The position numbers were made by a program, and so were the translations under genes. Shown piece by piece: positions 44,937-57,594 of a DNA stretch of 64,000 nt. Positions within the stretch are counted from its first letter, which is position 1. Each line of letters opens with the position of its first letter. This stretch comes from Deinococcus piscis (lineage in GTDB: Bacteria > Deinococcota > Deinococci > Deinococcales > Deinococcaceae), in contig NZ_BNAL01000012.1 in NCBI RefSeq assembly GCF_014653275.1, positions 1-64,000 of the forward strand, in the 5' to 3' direction. The notes under the pieces are model-generated. The model saw nothing but the letters and a program-made list of their open reading frames with translations. It ran no database searches and was not told the origin of the DNA.

Positions 44937-47699
44937 CTACTCACAGAGCGCTGCAGCGCAGACATTCACAGTGGCGTAGGCCTGATTGGGCCTAACCACC
45001 AGCCGCAGGTGGAGGGTGCCATTTTCCAGGGCGTAGCTGTCCCCGGTGGTACGCGGCAGCTCCGAAAGCGGCACTTGCTTGAGGCGGTTGCGCTCGTCAA
45101 TCCACCAGTCGCGGTACAGGGCGGGCTTGGCTGCGCGGGAGTACGGCAACTGGATATTGAGCACGTCGCCAGGTTGGCGCGCCGTAAAACTCACCCGCAG
45201 GTCTCTGGGCAGGGCGGCGGCTGACAGGGCATAGGTCTTGCCAATCTCTACGCTGGTATAGAAAGCGGTGAAGTCTTCCGGCGTGCCCGTCAGCGCGACT
45301 GCGGGGCCGCCCGACTGCCGGATAGTGAGCGGAGCTATCTGCATGCCGTCCACTGCCTCGATATAGAGCCGGGTGTATTGGCCCTGGCAGATGCTGGCGT
45401 TCCAATCACCGCGCACAGTGCAGCCGGGTTGGCCGCGCAGCAGCGGACTGACCGTCACCGATTGGCCTGCTTTGCCGGTCACACTGCCGTCCGCGTCAAG
45501 GAAGGTGGCGGCCAGGTCACCGTCGCGCTGCGGCTGAGCCGGGGGGAAGTACACGCGCTGACTGTCATCCAGCCAGGTCAGGCGCTGCGCCCTGTTGGTG
45601 GGAGCTAGGGCAAAGGCGTTGTCCAGCAGATAGCCCAGGCCGCTGGCTTTGCGCATGCTGTTGGGCCTGTAGCCCGCAAAAGCCGTGTCCTGCACAAACA
45701 CTTCGCCGTCATAGAACTGAAATCCGCGAATGGGAAAATCGGCAGTCCAGGGCAGCGGCAAGCTGCGGCCACCCTCGCCACTGGGTTCCCAGGATTCAGG
45801 CTGTCCCACATTGCTTGTTTCGCCGATCAGCAGGCTGCGCTGAAGGCCAGCGTTGTGAGAAGCAAAGGTGACACCAATCGCGTTGTCCGCCAGGATGGCG
45901 CCGCTCAGTGTCAGATTCTCGCCCCGGAACCAAGCGCCGTGCTCACGATTCTTGTAGGCCACGAAATCGGTGAAATCCGCTGGCACCGCTGCAGATTCCG
46001 GGTCGGCGGGGTTGCTGCGCGGGTTGTAGTGAACCACCTCGGTGGTACTACCGTCGCTGGTGGGGCCATCGTCCACATTCAGCCCCCGGTGGCCGCTGTG
46101 GGCGACATTGCCGCTGAATTCACCCAGTGGAGTGCGGCGCGGCCAGATGCTGGCTCCGCCGCTGGCCCCCAGGCCGGTGGGATGTTCCGGGAACGCGTAC
46201 CAGAAGCCCGTGCCGTCCACGCCCGCCGCGACGTTGTTGGTCACCGTATTGTCCGGGTTGGTGATCCAGTAGCCAGTGGGCGTCCTGTCGCTTTCCAGAA
46301 GCGGCTCTTCCCCAAGCTCTAGAGAGGGGCGGCGCACCAGCGTGACCAGGTTGCCGCTCAGGGTGTTGCCCGTTTCGTTGCCGTCTTCGAGAAAAATGCA
46401 GTGACCTACACTATTGGAAGTCACATTGTCCTGCACGCGTAGGTTGGAGGTGCCGTGGACCGTCACGCAGCGGTTGAACGAGTCGTGAACGCTGTTGTTG
46501 CGGAAATAGGAGTGCTCCGCGCTGCCCAGCAGGTGAAAGTGAACCGGATAGCGCCGCAGGGCATTGCGCTGGCCGCCGCGCATGAACTCTACGCCCTCAA
46601 TGCGGGCCTGACTCTGGCCCATCAGCATCAGGTGCGAGCCCAGACCCGTCGCGCTGGCATCTTCGCTGGCCCCGATGCGGATGTGGTGTGACAGCAGGCC
46701 AACCTCGGCGCGTTCGTGCAGGGTTTTGCCTGCGTAGCTCACATTCTGCCCCCAGTGCATGTATTTCAGGGGCTCGGCCAGGGTCACCTGCGTGCCGCTG
46801 ACCTGCGTCACCACGGCGCGCTCGGTCTGCTGATAGTTGAAATCGGTGCTGGCAAGGGTCAACACGTCACCGGGCTGCCAGTCGGGGGCGGTTTCCAGAG
46901 ACAAAACGGTGCTGCCCGCCTGAGCCGTTGCAGCCAGGCGGGTCCAGGGCAGGCGCTTTTCGCCGTGCAGTTCTAGAACACCGTCCATCACGCCTATAGC
47001 CCGGTCACCCATGCCCATGACATTCTCACCGGGGACGGTATTGGTCAGCACGATCTCGGCCTGCTGGGCAAACGGCTGCTCTTCGGTGCCGATCTGGAGC
47101 TTGCCGTGAATCATCAGCCACTCGGTCTCCAACCGCAGGTCTTTGCGGGCAAATTCCAGGGTGCTGCCCGCCGGAATGGTGAGGCCAGCCAGGGCGGGGG
47201 GCGAGACATCCAGAATGATGTGCTTGCCCGCTGGTAGCGTGACGGCCTCGCCTACGCGGGGCACTTTGCCGTTCCAGGTGGCGGGGTCGCTCCAGTTCGC
47301 GGCGCTCTGGGTGCCTTGGCCCGACTGCGTGACCGCAGTGAACGTTCCACTCACGCCACCGATGGTGACGGTGGCACTCGCCACCGCTGCCGGTGCCGCC
47401 GCCGTACGGACCCGCACCGCCACACTTTGCCCGTTGCGTACGGTGGTGCCCGTGCTGACCTGGCCGTCTAGTAGCAGGGTGCCCCCAGCCACGGCAATGG
47501 GCGCGGGAGCGTTGATACCGCTGATCTTGACAGCATTGCTGGTGACTTCGCTGTTCGGTGGACTCCCCTGCACCGCTGTAAAGGTGAATGGGTCGGGCGC
47601 AGTATCGGCAGTATTGGGGGCAGGCGTAGAAGGTGAGCCGCAGCCACTCAGTGCCGTGAGCAGCACCAGGGACCAGGGAAGCAGTTGACGTAGGGCCAT
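44937..47699 (-). CDS. large secreted lipoprotein with G8 domain and beta-helix (CEMIP-like)
   Basis: 920-residue lipoprotein: signal with lipobox LTALSGC (Cys about 20), an IPT/Ig-like region (about 45-130), then a G8 domain (NWSDPATWNGKVPRVGEAVT, LAGLTIPAGSTLEFA, GKLQIGTEEQPF). A parallel beta-helix follows, with ALRRYPVHFHLLGSAEHSYF, NNSVHDSFNRCVTVHGTSNL and NSVGHCIFLEDG, very like animal CEMIP/TMEM2 and bacterial relatives. CEMIP-type proteins bind or degrade hyaluronan. A bacterial role in polysaccharide binding or cleavage is inference. It has no partner in an operon and ends with a clear terminator. Confidence 0.82.
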   Translation of the reverse strand: MALRQLLPWSLVLLTALSGCGSPSTPAPNTADTAPDPFTFTAVQGSPPNSEVTSNAVKISGINAPAPIAVAGGTLLLDGQVSTGTTVRNGQSVAVRVRTAAAPAAVASATVTIGGVSGTFTAVTQSGQGTQSAANWSDPATWNGKVPRVGEAVTLPAGKHIILDVSPPALAGLTIPAGSTLEFARKDLRLETEWLMIHGKLQIGTEEQPFAQQAEIVLTNTVPGENVMGMGDRAIGVMDGVLELHGEKRLPWTRLAATAQAGSTVLSLETAPDWQPGDVLTLASTDFNYQQTERAVVTQVSGTQVTLAEPLKYMHWGQNVSYAGKTLHERAEVGLLSHHIRIGASEDASATGLGSHLMLMGQSQARIEGVEFMRGGQRNALRRYPVHFHLLGSAEHSYFRNNSVHDSFNRCVTVHGTSNLRVQDNVTSNSVGHCIFLEDGNETGNTLSGNLVTLVRRPSLELGEEPLLESDRTPTGYWITNPDNTVTNNVAAGVDGTGFWYAFPEHPTGLGASGGASIWPRRTPLGEFSGNVAHSGHRGLNVDDGPTSDGSTTEVVHYNPRSNPADPESAAVPADFTDFVAYKNREHGAWFRGENLTLSGAILADNAIGVTFASHNAGLQRSLLIGETSNVGQPESWEPSGEGGRSLPLPWTADFPIRGFQFYDGEVFVQDTAFAGYRPNSMRKASGLGYLLDNAFALAPTNRAQRLTWLDDSQRVYFPPAQPQRDGDLAATFLDADGSVTGKAGQSVTVSPLLRGQPGCTVRGDWNASICQGQYTRLYIEAVDGMQIAPLTIRQSGGPAVALTGTPEDFTAFYTSVEIGKTYALSAAALPRDLRVSFTARQPGDVLNIQLPYSRAAKPALYRDWWIDERNRLKQVPLSELPRTTGDSYALENGTLHLRLVVRPNQAYATVNVCAAALCE

Positions 47700-47747
47700 G
47701 AAGCTCAGATTAACAAAGCCCCTCTACACTTAGAAAAGAACTTCAAA

Positions 47748-47768
47748 ATTTGGAACTCATTTGGAACT
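47748..47768. promoter_or_regulatory. 11-bp-phased direct repeat upstream of G8 lipoprotein gene
   Basis: ATTTGGAACT occurs twice, at 47748-47757 and 47759-47768, one helical turn apart, about 50-70 bp upstream of the start codon at 47699. This phasing is typical of OmpR/PhoB-class response regulators binding head-to-tail. Confidence 0.4.
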
Positions 47769-48101
47769 AATCTGATTCGCTGCGTGGTGTGGGGCAGACC
47801 GAAGTCGGTCCTGGGCCAGAAAAGCGCCCCCCAGGGCAGAACCTGGCCCAATATCTGCCACCATGTCTGCCAGATGGCACATGAGAGCCACAAAAAGATG
47901 TCCCTTGATATCATCAGGCAGAACACGTGAAAAATAGTGGCCAGGACGGAGATAGAAGAGCTACCAGCCCTTTCCTGAGAGAGAGGTTGTTCCGGCGCAA
48001 ACCCCGAGAGGGTTAAGTGGTGGAGCGGGGGCCAAGGGAAGGGGCAAAACAGATGTCTGGCGCTTAATCCGCCACCTTCCGTGCAGCACACCGAAAGCCG
48101 T
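47769..48101. other. intergenic region, no gene seen
   Basis: About 330 bp between the G8 lipoprotein promoter area and the hpaD stop. The open frame at 47705-48091 (minus) has biased, Cys/Trp/Leu-rich composition and no family features, so I do not call it. No RNA gene or strong terminator is recognised. Confidence 0.5.
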
Positions 48102-49082
<981 letters not shown>

Positions 49083-49248
49083 GTTTGATTTCTCCTAATC
49101 CGGCGATTGGTAGAAAGCGGGTGGCATATGGTGCCCAAAGGCGATAGTACGGTTGCGAAGACCAATTGGCTTCGAGAAGGCTTACAAAGCAAATCATTTA
49201 CTTATAGAGATTTCTTAAAGAAAAATCGGCTAAGCGGCAACAGGAGGC

Positions 49249-49584
49249 TTAGATTTCACGTAGTGATATACGTTCCAAACCAACTGCTTTTACTTTCAGC
49301 TCAAAATAGGCAATATCAGTAATGCGGTTCACGTACACCAGAGTCTGGAATTGAGGGTATTCAGGCTCTTCCAAACCCCCAAATTGTGGATCAGAGTTGC
49401 TGCGAATTTTGATCTCATAAGCAACACTCTTACCTGATAAATCAACATTCGCCTTAAGATATACGCCAATATAACTACTATCACGCTCTTGAAATTCACA
49501 GTCCAATGCTTTATGCAACTTCTCACCAATGGAAAGTATTCTCGGTTCTCCTGATCCGTATATGGCATACCAATGTTTCTTCAT
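49249..49584 (-). CDS. AT-rich hypothetical protein (111 aa) inserted in hpa cluster
   Basis: 111-residue protein (MKKHWYAIYGSGEPRILSIG, later FGGLEEPEYPQFQTLVYVNR, ending KAVGLERISLREI), beta-rich and acidic. Base composition is clearly lower in GC than the surroundings, indicating acquisition. Size and composition resemble immunity proteins of contact-dependent or polymorphic toxin systems, but I do not recognise a family. It may be an orphan immunity gene, see the coding-like remnant just upstream at 49660-49755. Confidence 0.5.
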   Translation of the reverse strand: MKKHWYAIYGSGEPRILSIGEKLHKALDCEFQERDSSYIGVYLKANVDLSGKSVAYEIKIRSNSDPQFGGLEEPEYPQFQTLVYVNRITDIAYFELKVKAVGLERISLREI

Positions 49585-49659
49585 TTAAATCCCTCAAAGA
49601 TATTCAAAATATCCCAGCAGCTTGGAGTCTCCCCGCATTGCAACAAATCAACGAAGCTC

Positions 49660-49748
49660 TATACCAGTCGGCACATCACTGTCTTCAGTCACTTCCTGAA
49701 ATTCCGGATAACCTCCACAGCCGAAGCTGAGCCTTCTGTTCCTAGCTT

Positions 49749-49755
<7 letters not shown>
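49660..49755 (-). pseudogene. possible remnant of a toxin C-terminus
   Basis: On the minus strand, out of frame with hpaB, the segment reads [20 protein letters not shown] then EVTEDSDVPTGIELR and a stop near 49660, about 75 bp before the 111-aa AT-rich gene. The composition looks protein-like and not like intergenic DNA. It could be the degraded end of a toxin whose immunity gene is the neighbour. Weak evidence. Confidence 0.25.
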
Positions 49756-51256
<1,501 letters not shown>

Positions 51257-51260
<4 letters not shown>

Positions 51261-51646
51261 GGTGCCTCCTTGGGGAGAGAAGCGCGCGTAATTTCCGGCC
51301 AATCCGCACGGAAGGCGGGCGGATCATAGGGATCAGGCCAGTAGTCGGTGATGTGGAAGATGACGCCACCGGGATGTTCCAACCAGACAACCGCCCTCTG
51401 GGTGTCGCCAGCGTCGGTAAAATCCATTTCCAGCGCTGTCTGCCCTGCGTCACCTACCGAACGAACAAGTTCAAGCGACCAATCTCCAGGGAATCTCCGA
51501 TTAAAACTGACCACGTTGGCCCGCCCCGACACCCGCTCACCAGTCTGGGCGACCACGTATTCCACATCCTCTGAGAGCAGCGCTGCAAGCCCTTCCCAGT
51601 CCCGTCGGTCAAGGGCAGTGACATATTTCTGTGCCGTTTCACTCAT
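51257..51646 (-). CDS. SnoaL/NTF2-like protein in hpa operon
   Basis: 129-residue protein of the SnoaL-like cone fold: [20 protein letters not shown] then [22 protein letters not shown] and [20 protein letters not shown]. Members are isomerases, hydrolases or binding proteins for small polycyclic or aromatic compounds. It is translationally coupled to hpaB and the epimerase-like gene (ATGA), so it probably assists this catabolic pathway. Exact reaction unknown. Confidence 0.7.
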
Positions 51647-52458
51647 TTCCTCGCCCTCCCCACATACGCCGAATTCACAAAAACCCCACCCTGCCGCTGC
51701 TCGGTGATGTCGTTCTCGTCACCGTGAAGGTGTTCCACCTCGGCAGCGAAGCTTTCGGCGTCGTCCTGCGGCGCATAGCCCAGCACATCCCAGCCTTCGG
51801 AACTCATCCAGCGGCGGGTGTTGCCACTGATGCCCGCCACGACCAGAAAGCCCACGTCCGGCGTGGTCACAGCGCGGGCGAACAGTTGCGAGGCGTCACG
51901 CGGGGAAAGCCAGGTGGAGAGGTGGCGGCGGTCTTTCGGGCGCGGCTGAAACGAACAAATCCGCACACCCACGAACTCCAGGCCGTAGCGCTCCCAGTAC
52001 ATCCGGCCCAGCGCCTCGCCAAGCACTTTGCTGACACCGTAGTAGGTGTCGGGGCGTACAGGCACGGTGGGCGAGATGGTCTCGGAGCGCGGGTAAAAGC
52101 CCACGGTATGAATGCTGGACGCGAATGCTATACGCTTCACCCCCGCCTGCCGCGCCGCTTCCAGCACGTGGTAAGTGCCGTCCATGTTCACTTTGCTGAT
52201 GTTGGCGTAAGTGTCCTCATCGGCAATGCCGCCCAGGTGAATCACCGCGTCTACGCCCTGCATGACGTTCAAAACGGCGTCAAAGTCAGTCAGATCGGCG
52301 GGCATGGGTTCCTCGCCGGGCTGTGCCTCGCCCAGGTCACGGTTGTCCGTCAGGCGGATGACGGGAAATTGCCCTTGCAGATGCTCACGCAGGAGCGAGC
52401 GCAGTGCGGAGCCGACTTCGCCTGCTGCGCCGGTGATGAGAAGGCGTTGGGGGGTCAT
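51643..52458 (-). CDS. NAD-dependent epimerase/dehydratase family (uronate-dehydrogenase-like)
   Basis: 271-residue extended short-chain dehydrogenase. Rossmann motif LLITGAAGEVGSALRSLL at the N-terminus, VIHLGGIADED, the Ser-Tyr-x3-Lys catalytic set as ASSIHTV and YYGVSKVLGE, and VGVRICSFQPRPKDRRHLST. It resembles uronate dehydrogenases and related SDRs. In an aromatic-degradation operon its substrate is unclear, possibly a carbohydrate or ring-cleavage intermediate. Coupled on both sides by four-base overlaps. Confidence 0.8.
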   Translation of the reverse strand: MTPQRLLITGAAGEVGSALRSLLREHLQGQFPVIRLTDNRDLGEAQPGEEPMPADLTDFDAVLNVMQGVDAVIHLGGIADEDTYANISKVNMDGTYHVLEAARQAGVKRIAFASSIHTVGFYPRSETISPTVPVRPDTYYGVSKVLGEALGRMYWERYGLEFVGVRICSFQPRPKDRRHLSTWLSPRDASQLFARAVTTPDVGFLVVAGISGNTRRWMSSEGWDVLGYAPQDDAESFAAEVEHLHGDENDITEQRQGGVFVNSAYVGRARK

Positions 52459-52972
52459 TCTTCGTCCCCTTCCGAAAACTGCCCAAGCATTGCTTCCAGA
52501 TAGGCGGCCAGCGATGGATATTCCGGCCCGCTGGGGCCGACTTCGTGGTCCATGTCAATCACTTGCCCCACGGTTCCCTGCGGCCCCGGATTCAGGTCAA
52601 TCACCGCGCCGTTGCCGCCGCCGTCGGCATCCAGCGGAATCCAGGCGGGGTTCCACCAACCGGGCTGCAACGCTTCCGAGCCTTCGTTGTGGTCGGCGTT
52701 GTCATCGAACGTGCCGTCCTGAAGCAAATCCATCCAGACTTTGCGTTCATCGACCATACGCTCCAGCGAGAGCAGTTCGCCGGTGGGCCAACCGCCGTCC
52801 GCGCTGCCGTCGTGTCGCAGCAACGATTCGCGCAGCTCGGGCGGAAAGGTCAGTCCCATATCCTTTTCGGCCTGGGCAATGGCCTCGGGCGACGCACCCG
52901 GCTTCAAGGTTTCGGTCTGCCCCTGCGCCTCGTACCACACCTCGATGCGCTCCCAGACAGCAGAAATCTCGC

Positions 52973-52976
<4 letters not shown>
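52455..52976 (-). CDS. SMI1/KNR4-family protein in hpa operon
   Basis: 173-residue SMI1/KNR4-type protein. Key segments: WERIEVWYEAQGQ, GASPEAIAQAEKDMGLTFPP then ELRESLLRHDGS, WIPLDADGGGNGAVIDLNPG, and YPSLAAYLEAMLGQF. In bacteria this fold is common among immunity proteins of polymorphic toxins, so its presence between catabolic genes with ATGA overlaps is unusual. Either it was captured from a toxin island, or it serves a protein-interaction role here. Confidence 0.85.
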
Positions 52977-54535
<1,559 letters not shown>

Positions 54536-54541
54536 AAAGTC

Positions 54542-54604
54542 TCCTACAGGTCGGCCCGCACCTGCGTCACGCTGGAGCGCGGCACGGTGGAGGCCCGAAT
54601 GTTG
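54542..54604 (-). pseudogene. truncated C-terminal coding remnant upstream of hpaE
   Basis: A short minus-strand frame between a stop (near 54604) and TAG (54542-54544) reads INIRASTVPRSSVTQVRADL. It is bounded upstream by AT-rich DNA. The residues look like a genuine protein C-terminus and suggest that an upstream gene of the hpa operon was cut off. The family is not recognised. Confidence 0.3.
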
Positions 54605-54753
54605 ATGTCGTGTACACGTTATTTTACGGCATCTCTAGCGGCGCTGAGATGCAGCCAAGAGGACGCAGCGCTCAGCGCAGCCGCTGGCCTCCGGGAGAAG
54701 CGAGACACTGCGTAAGGAGGCGTCGCGTACAAGCAAATCAGATGATTTGGCCT

Positions 54754-54782
54754 TTGCCTGGACCATTTCCCCGCTGTAGGCT
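54754..54782 (+). promoter_or_regulatory. promoter of small gene at 54789
   Basis: TTGCCT (54754-54759) and TAGGCT (54777-54782) are 17 bp apart, and the -10 box is 6 bp before the ATG, as for other leaderless candidates. Confidence 0.5.
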
Positions 54783-54788
54783 CGGCCC

Positions 54789-55016
54789 ATGCCAGAGGAT
54801 GCACGTGGAGAGCTGCAGGATGGACATTTCGACTACCGCCAACAGAAAAACGGCTGTGTGGTCGTGACGTGGTACGGGAAGCCTGTGACCACCCTGGCAG
54901 GCCAGGAGGCCCAGCGGTTTCTGACAAAAATAGAAGGCCTGGACACGCACGCCGCTCAATTGGTGATGGCGCGGGTCACGGGCAATTTCAAGCGCGGCAA
55001 TGAGAAGGGGCGCTGA
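54789..55016 (+). CDS. small hypothetical protein (75 aa)
   Basis: 75-residue protein: MPEDARGELQDGHFDYRQQK, NGCVVVTWYGKPVTTLAGQE, AQRFLTKIEGLDTHAAQLVM, ending in a basic GNFKRGNEKGR. The N-terminal half is beta-rich and the C-terminal half helical. A good promoter precedes it, and treY begins 46 bp later. I do not recognise a family. Confidence 0.6.
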   Translation: MPEDARGELQDGHFDYRQQKNGCVVVTWYGKPVTTLAGQEAQRFLTKIEGLDTHAAQLVMARVTGNFKRGNEKGR

Positions 55017-55061
55017 CCTCCCACTTCTCTTGAGACTTCTGCGCTGGCAGCTCACCCCAGC

Positions 55062-57452
55062 ATGCTCCAGACTGAGTGGGTGAAGATTCCAGCTTCGACC
55101 TACCGCCTGCAACTGACCCCCGGAGCCCACCTGGGCCACGCTGCCCAAACGCTGGAGTACCTGCACCAGTTGGGGGCGGACTGGGTGTACCTCTCCCCCA
55201 TCCTGCAAGCGGGCGAAGGGTCACAGCACGGCTACGACGTGGCCGACCCCAGCGTGATTGACGCAGCGCGCGGGGGCGCAGAGGGGCTGGAGCAACTGGC
55301 GCGGCAGGCCCACGCGCGCGGCATGGGCGTCATGGTGGACATCGTGCCCAACCACCAGGGGGTGGCCGAGCCCGCCCGCAATCCCTGGTGGTGGTCGGTG
55401 CTGCGTGAAGGTCAGGACTCCCCCTACGCCCACGCTTTTGACATTGACTGGGCGGCGGGCGGCGGCAAGCTGCTGCTCCCGGTGCTGGGCAGCGAGGACG
55501 ACCTGGGAGAACTGAGGATAGAGGACGGCGAGCTGCGCTACTACGAGCAGCGGTTTCCCCTGGCTCCCGGCAGCTGGCAGGAGGGCGATGACCCCCGCGA
55601 CGTGCATGGGCGGCAGCACTACCGCCTGATGGACTGGCGGCGCGGCGACAGCGAGCTGAACTACCGGCGCTTTTTTACCATCGCCACGCTGGCGGGTGTG
55701 CGGGTAGAAGACCGCGCGGTACTGGAGGAGTCGCACGCCGAGATTCTGCGCTGGGTGCGCGAAGGGCTGGTGGATGGCCTGCGGATTGACCACCCCGACG
55801 GCCTGCGCGACCCCGGCGGCTACCTGGCGGATTTGCAGCAGCTCAGCGGCGGCGTGTACACCGTGGTGGAAAAGATTCTGGAACCCGGCGAAGCGCTGCC
55901 CCGCGACTGGGCCACCCAGGGCACCACCGGCTACGACGCGCTGGGTGAGATTGACCGCCTGCTGACCGACCCGGCGGGCGAAGCGCCCCTGACCGCCCTG
56001 GACACCGATCTGCGCGGCGGCGCGGCCCCCGACTGGCACGACCTGATCCATGACACCAAACGGGCCGTGACCGACACCACCCTGCACGCCGAGGTGCAGC
56101 GCCTGGCCCGCAGCGCTGAGCAAGAGGGACTGACGCTGGACCACGCGTTGACTGTGGACGCCCTCAGTGAAGTGCTGGCCTGTTTCGGTGTGTACCGCTC
56201 TTACCTGCCGCAGGGCCGCGAGTACCTGGCGGCGGCGCTGGCAGAGGCAGCCCGCCGACGCCCCGACCTGGAACTAGCCCTGCGTGAGCTGGGGCCGCTG
56301 CTGGGCCTGGAGGCGAAGTGGGCGCAGGACCTGGGCGAAACGGCACAGCGCTTTCAGCAGACGTCGGGCATGGTGATGGCGAAAGGGGTAGAGGACTCGG
56401 CTTTTTACCGCTATACCCGCCTCACCTCGCTGAACGAAGTGGGCGGCGACCCGTCGCAGTTCGCGCTCACGCCGGAGCAGGCGCACGAGGCTTTCGCTCG
56501 CCGGGAGCGTGAATGGCCGCATGGCCTGACCGCGCTTTCTACCCACGACACCAAGCGGTCTGAAGGCGTGCGGGCCCGCATCGCCGTGCTGGCCGAGCTT
56601 CCGCAGGAGTGGGCCGAGCTGGTCCGGGCAGTGCAGCAGGACCTGCGCGGCACGGGCGCCGACGTGCAGGACGGCCCCCTGCTGAATCTGGTCTTGCAAG
56701 CGGTGGTGGGAGCCTGGCCGCTGAGCGCCGAGCGTGCCCGCGACTACGCCGTCAAGGCCGCCCGCGAGGCCGGGATGCAGACCTCTTGGTTGGACAACAA
56801 CGCGGAGTTTGAAACGCGGCTGGCCCGGCTGGCAGGGGCGCTCACTGAAGGAAGTCAGCGGGCACGGCTGGCCGAGTTCGTGGCCCGCACCGAGAGCGCG
56901 GGCTACAGCAATGCGCTAGCCCAGAAACTGCTGCAACTGACCATGCCTGGCGTGCCGGATGTGTATCAGGGGTCTGAAGTCTGGTCCCCCGCACTGGTCG
57001 ATCCCGACAACCGCCGCCCAGTGGACTACGCCGAGCTGGCAGAGCGCCTGCGGGCCCTGGACGCGGCGGACCCTGGACACGCCGGGGGCCAGCCGCCAGT
57101 AGATTCACGCGGTGACGCCAAATTGCTGCTCACCTCACGGGCGCTGCGGCTGCGGCGCGACCAGCCGGAGCTGTTTGGCGAGTATCAGCCCCTGTGGGCG
57201 CAGGGTGAGCACGCTGAGCACGCCTTCGCCCTGAGCCGGGGCGGCGTGGTGGCTGCCGTCACCCGGCTGCCGCTGGGGCTGGAGCGGGCAGGAGGCTGGG
57301 GCGAGACGGCCCTGACCCTGCCTGCCGGTGAGTGGGAAGAGGTCCTGACCCGCCGGTCCTTCAGGGGAGCAGTGCCACTGGCGGACCTGCTGGCCGTCTA
57401 CCCTGCCGCGCTGCTGCGACGGCAAGAAGGAGACTCCACCACGCCAGCCTGA
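55062..57452 (+). CDS. treY: maltooligosyltrehalose synthase TreY
   Basis: 796-residue GH13 enzyme that converts the reducing end of maltodextrins to a trehalosyl unit (TreY of the TreY-TreZ path). N-terminus IPASTYRLQLTPGAHLGHAA, region DWVYLSPILQA, MVDIVPNHQGVAEP, nucleophile Asp in DGLRIDHPDGLRDPGGYL (about residue 236), general acid Glu in YTVVEKILEPGE, and the third Asp in LTALSTHDTKRSEGVRARI. Length is normal to slightly short for the family. ATG 55062 leaves only a few residues before the conserved start. treZ is not in the window. Role: compatible solute synthesis under drought or salt stress. Confidence 0.93.
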   Translation: MLQTEWVKIPASTYRLQLTPGAHLGHAAQTLEYLHQLGADWVYLSPILQAGEGSQHGYDVADPSVIDAARGGAEGLEQLARQAHARGMGVMVDIVPNHQGVAEPARNPWWWSVLREGQDSPYAHAFDIDWAAGGGKLLLPVLGSEDDLGELRIEDGELRYYEQRFPLAPGSWQEGDDPRDVHGRQHYRLMDWRRGDSELNYRRFFTIATLAGVRVEDRAVLEESHAEILRWVREGLVDGLRIDHPDGLRDPGGYLADLQQLSGGVYTVVEKILEPGEALPRDWATQGTTGYDALGEIDRLLTDPAGEAPLTALDTDLRGGAAPDWHDLIHDTKRAVTDTTLHAEVQRLARSAEQEGLTLDHALTVDALSEVLACFGVYRSYLPQGREYLAAALAEAARRRPDLELALRELGPLLGLEAKWAQDLGETAQRFQQTSGMVMAKGVEDSAFYRYTRLTSLNEVGGDPSQFALTPEQAHEAFARREREWPHGLTALSTHDTKRSEGVRARIAVLAELPQEWAELVRAVQQDLRGTGADVQDGPLLNLVLQAVVGAWPLSAERARDYAVKAAREAGMQTSWLDNNAEFETRLARLAGALTEGSQRARLAEFVARTESAGYSNALAQKLLQLTMPGVPDVYQGSEVWSPALVDPDNRRPVDYAELAERLRALDAADPGHAGGQPPVDSRGDAKLLLTSRALRLRRDQPELFGEYQPLWAQGEHAEHAFALSRGGVVAAVTRLPLGLERAGGWGETALTLPAGEWEEVLTRRSFRGAVPLADLLAVYPAALLRRQEGDSTTPA

Positions 57453-57594
57453 GCGAGGACACAAAAGCACTCTCCTGAACAGCGAAATACCCCCCTCAAA
57501 TAAGTGAATCTTCAAGGCGGCGGCGGGGTATGTTCAGGTTTGGAGTGACGCTGTAGGGCACACTCTTGCGAATGGGGGGGACAGGAGAAGCCCG

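Noticed and set aside
47705..48091. 128-codon minus-strand frame between hpaD and the G8 gene
   Set aside because: Cys/Trp/Phe-rich random-looking composition, no ribosome site, no family resemblance.
55221..56144. 307-codon minus-strand frame opposite treY
   Set aside because: Shadow of treY with Val/Gln/His bias typical of antisense GC-rich DNA.
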